The notes under the pieces: model-generated
What the model saw: only the letters and a program-made list of their open reading frames with translations
Databases searched by the model: none
Told to the model about the DNA's origin: nothing
Virus record (IMG/VR): IMGVR_UViG_3300027792_000059
Coordinates: 1-22,253 of that record
Direction: 5' to 3' (one strand)
Source: a virus
DNA length: 22,253 bases
Shown: in pieces, positions 20,694 through 22,253 of the stretch
Layout of the letters: the number at the start of each line of letters is the position of its first letter
Numbering within the stretch: the first letter of the stretch is position 1
Position numbers and translations under genes: made by a program

Positions 20694-22139
20694 ATGATTT
20701 ACGGATTAACAACAGAAGGCTTCAACCAAAAAAGATTCCCAGAAATTGAACAAGAGCTTAAAGATAGTTCGATTGTTCAATTTCCAAATATTTTAACTAC
20801 GCCGGGGTCGGTCAATGGTGTATTGTTAAGTATATTTTCAAAACCTATTACTGATATATGGGAAGCCCTCGGTGCTTTATATCATGCATTGCATCCATCT
20901 GAAGCGGAAGGAATTAATTTAGATTATATTGCAGAATATAAAGGCATTACTCGTCTGGAAGCTTTGTCAACGGTTACTGAAATTCTGCTGTCCGGCAGTT
21001 CCGGAACGGTTATCCCAGCGGGGTCAACACTGTTTAAGTCAACAGTAAATAATTCTATTCATGAGCTTACCGAACAAGTTACTTTATCTAATGATTTACA
21101 AGAAGCGGTTGTTACAGTTCCAGAGGTTATAGTCGATGATGATTATACAATTACAATAGATGAACATGAATATACATATACAGCGCAAGAAGGTGATTCT
21201 ATTGCGGATATTATATCTGGGTTAATTGGTGAAATAACTGACTTTGCGGAGGCAACTATTGACGCTGAAGCGTATGGTTCGGGTTGTAAAGTTATAGCAA
21301 AGAATAATTTCTTTACAATAGGAGTAACAGAAAATCTTATTCTTTGGAATATAGGTCACTCTAAATCTATTGTTCTGGATGCAATTGCAGTTACCGAAGG
21401 AGATATTACGGAGATAGAAACACCGGTGACTGGACTTGATTTTGTTAATAATCTTCTTGCTGGTATTCCTGGAAGGAAAGCAGAATCCGACACCGAATTA
21501 AGGATACGGTTTGCCGAAGCCTTGACTTCTGGTGGTGGCGGTTCTTTAAGTTCAATCTGTGCTGAACTGTTAGATAAAGTTGATTCAGTTATCTTTGCGA
21601 AAGGGTATGAAAATCGTACTTCTGCAGAAGTAGATGGACGTCCGCCACACTCGTTTGAAATAGTAGTTTCAGGAGGTAATGAAAATGAAATAGCACAAAA
21701 GATATGGGATTTGAAGCCCGCTGGAATACAGACTGTTGGAAATACAGAAGTAGATATTACTGATTCAAACGGTGATGAACAGAAGGTTTGCTTTTCTGTA
21801 CCCGAAAGTAAATATGTATGGTTTAAAATAACATTGACAAAGTATACCGATGACGGGGTATATCCATCAAACGGGGATGCTATGATTAAAGCTGGTATTA
21901 TTGATCAGGGAGCAGGTATTGGTATAGGGATGGATGTCATACCCGATAAGTTTAAAGGTTCTATTTTTTATTCGAGTCCTGGAGTATCTATACCGGGGAT
22001 TGCAGGAGCGGTCGTAGAAGCAGCGGTAAGTGATGACCCACAAGAAGAACCTGAAAGTTTTTCAACAGGTCGAATTGAAATTGCAGAAAATGAAGTTGCT
22101 TTATTTGATAACGATCGAATAGAAATTATTGAAGCATAA
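20694..22139 (+). CDS. Baseplate J-like protein (Mu gp47 / T4 gp6 type)
   Basis: The 481-aa wedge protein has the Baseplate_J features: the N-terminal 'GLTTEGFNQKRFPEIEQELKDS', 'GSVNGVLLSIFSKPITDIWEALGALYHALHPSEAEGINLDYIAEYKGITRLEA', and 'SGSSGTVIPAGSTLF'. Then come 'VTGLDFVNNLLAGIPGRKAESDTELRIRFAEALTSGGGGSLSSI' (about 245-290) and 'PPHSFEIVVSGGNENEIAQKIWDLKPAGIQTVG'. Residues about 147-222 are an inserted strand-helix-strand module (YTITIDEHEYTYT, GDSIADIISGLIGEI) like that in the cement protein. J proteins form the ring around the hub that transmits the contraction signal. SD AGGAAGG. No coding sequence follows to the window end. Confidence 0.85.
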   Translation: MIYGLTTEGFNQKRFPEIEQELKDSSIVQFPNILTTPGSVNGVLLSIFSKPITDIWEALGALYHALHPSEAEGINLDYIAEYKGITRLEALSTVTEILLSGSSGTVIPAGSTLFKSTVNNSIHELTEQVTLSNDLQEAVVTVPEVIVDDDYTITIDEHEYTYTAQEGDSIADIISGLIGEITDFAEATIDAEAYGSGCKVIAKNNFFTIGVTENLILWNIGHSKSIVLDAIAVTEGDITEIETPVTGLDFVNNLLAGIPGRKAESDTELRIRFAEALTSGGGGSLSSICAELLDKVDSVIFAKGYENRTSAEVDGRPPHSFEIVVSGGNENEIAQKIWDLKPAGIQTVGNTEVDITDSNGDEQKVCFSVPESKYVWFKITLTKYTDDGVYPSNGDAMIKAGIIDQGAGIGIGMDVIPDKFKGSIFYSSPGVSIPGIAGAVVEAAVSDDPQEEPESFSTGRIEIAENEVALFDNDRIEIIEA

Positions 22140-22141
22140 AG

Positions 22142-22253
22142 ACTGATTGATTTGTAAATTTACGAATGGTTTTTAACTGATATTTAACTGATTGATTTGT
22201 AAATTTACGAATGGTTTTTAACTGATATTTAACTGATTGATTTGTAAATTTAC
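22142..22253 (+). repeat. 45-bp tandem repeat array, about 2.5 exact copies, running off the window
   Basis: Copies at 22142-22186 and 22187-22231 are identical, and 22232-22253 is the first 22 bases of a third. Each unit contains the palindrome GTAAATTTAC within ATTTGTAAATTTACGAAT. At the boundary, two TTTAACTGAT half-sites lie 11 bp apart (for example 22172 and 22183), one helical turn. The first copy starts 2 bases after the baseplate J stop. Related single copies lie at 2877-2903 (inverted) and 6178-6208. Its architecture recalls iterons or phage operator/stoperator sites; its function is unknown. Confidence 0.85.

Noticed and set aside
22142-22253. Tandem repeat as a CRISPR array
   Set aside because: The copies are directly contiguous with no unique spacers, and no cas genes are present.
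1-22253. tRNA, rRNA, integrase or lysis genes
   Set aside because: I saw none on reading the window; no cloverleaf-like segment or recombinase/holin-endolysin pair could be supported.

Overview
This window is the virion-structure half of a contractile-tailed (myovirus-type) dsDNA phage or prophage. Every supported gene is on the + strand, and many overlap or abut. The gene families are the portal DUF1073, prohead protease DUF2213, major capsid DUF2184, sheath DUF3383, tube DUF3277 and a Pam3-like baseplate set. They are found in small myoviruses of many bacterial hosts, so the host cannot be named from this window. Shine-Dalgarno sites are canonical (AGGAG/AAGGAGG) and AT content is fairly high. 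I saw no integrase, lysis cassette, tRNA or rRNA.

Layout. The left edge cuts a sliding-clamp-like gene (1-678). DNA packaging follows: TerS (763-1584) and TerL (1589-2872). After a small membrane protein come the portal (3104-4477) and a MuF head protein fused to an HEFGHH zinc-metallopeptidase domain (4470-6179), then a small acidic ORF. Head assembly is a DUF2213 protease with a nested in-frame scaffold start (6511-7716 / 7144-7716), a cement protein (7807-8514) and the major capsid protein (8587-9543), closed by a 12-bp hairpin. The head-tail connector genes run from 9658 to 11815. The tail consists of sheath (11837-12925), tube (12992-13441), tail assembly chaperone with a probable programmed -1 frameshift (13477-13944, extended to 14129), a membrane-anchored small protein, a 523-aa tape measure, and a Dit-like protein (16087-16707). 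An intrinsic terminator then precedes a candidate promoter that starts the baseplate unit (16847-22139): plug, hub, spike, a small beta-rich protein, a propeller-gp25 fusion, and baseplate J. The window ends in a 45-bp tandem repeat.

How the genes work together. TerS/TerL pump DNA through the portal into a DUF2184 shell built on a scaffold and matured by the DUF2213 protease. Connector proteins close the head and join it to a sheath/tube tail, whose length is set by the tape measure with help from the frameshifted chaperone. The baseplate hub, spike, gp25 and J proteins trigger contraction.

The least ordinary signals are these: (i) a U UUU UUA slippery site with a well-spaced 8-bp stem-loop in the tail chaperone; (ii) a roughly seven-bladed beta-propeller fused to the N-terminus of the gp25 wedge protein, translationally coupled to a small beta-sandwich protein; (iii) the MuF-metallopeptidase fusion with a small acidic neighbour; (iv) a dispersed near-palindromic element (core GTAAATTTAC) at the ends of terL, MuF and baseplate J, amplified into a tandem array at the last site; (v) the same type of inserted domain in the cement and baseplate J proteins. 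Family assignments are from recognised sequence patterns only; no database search was run.
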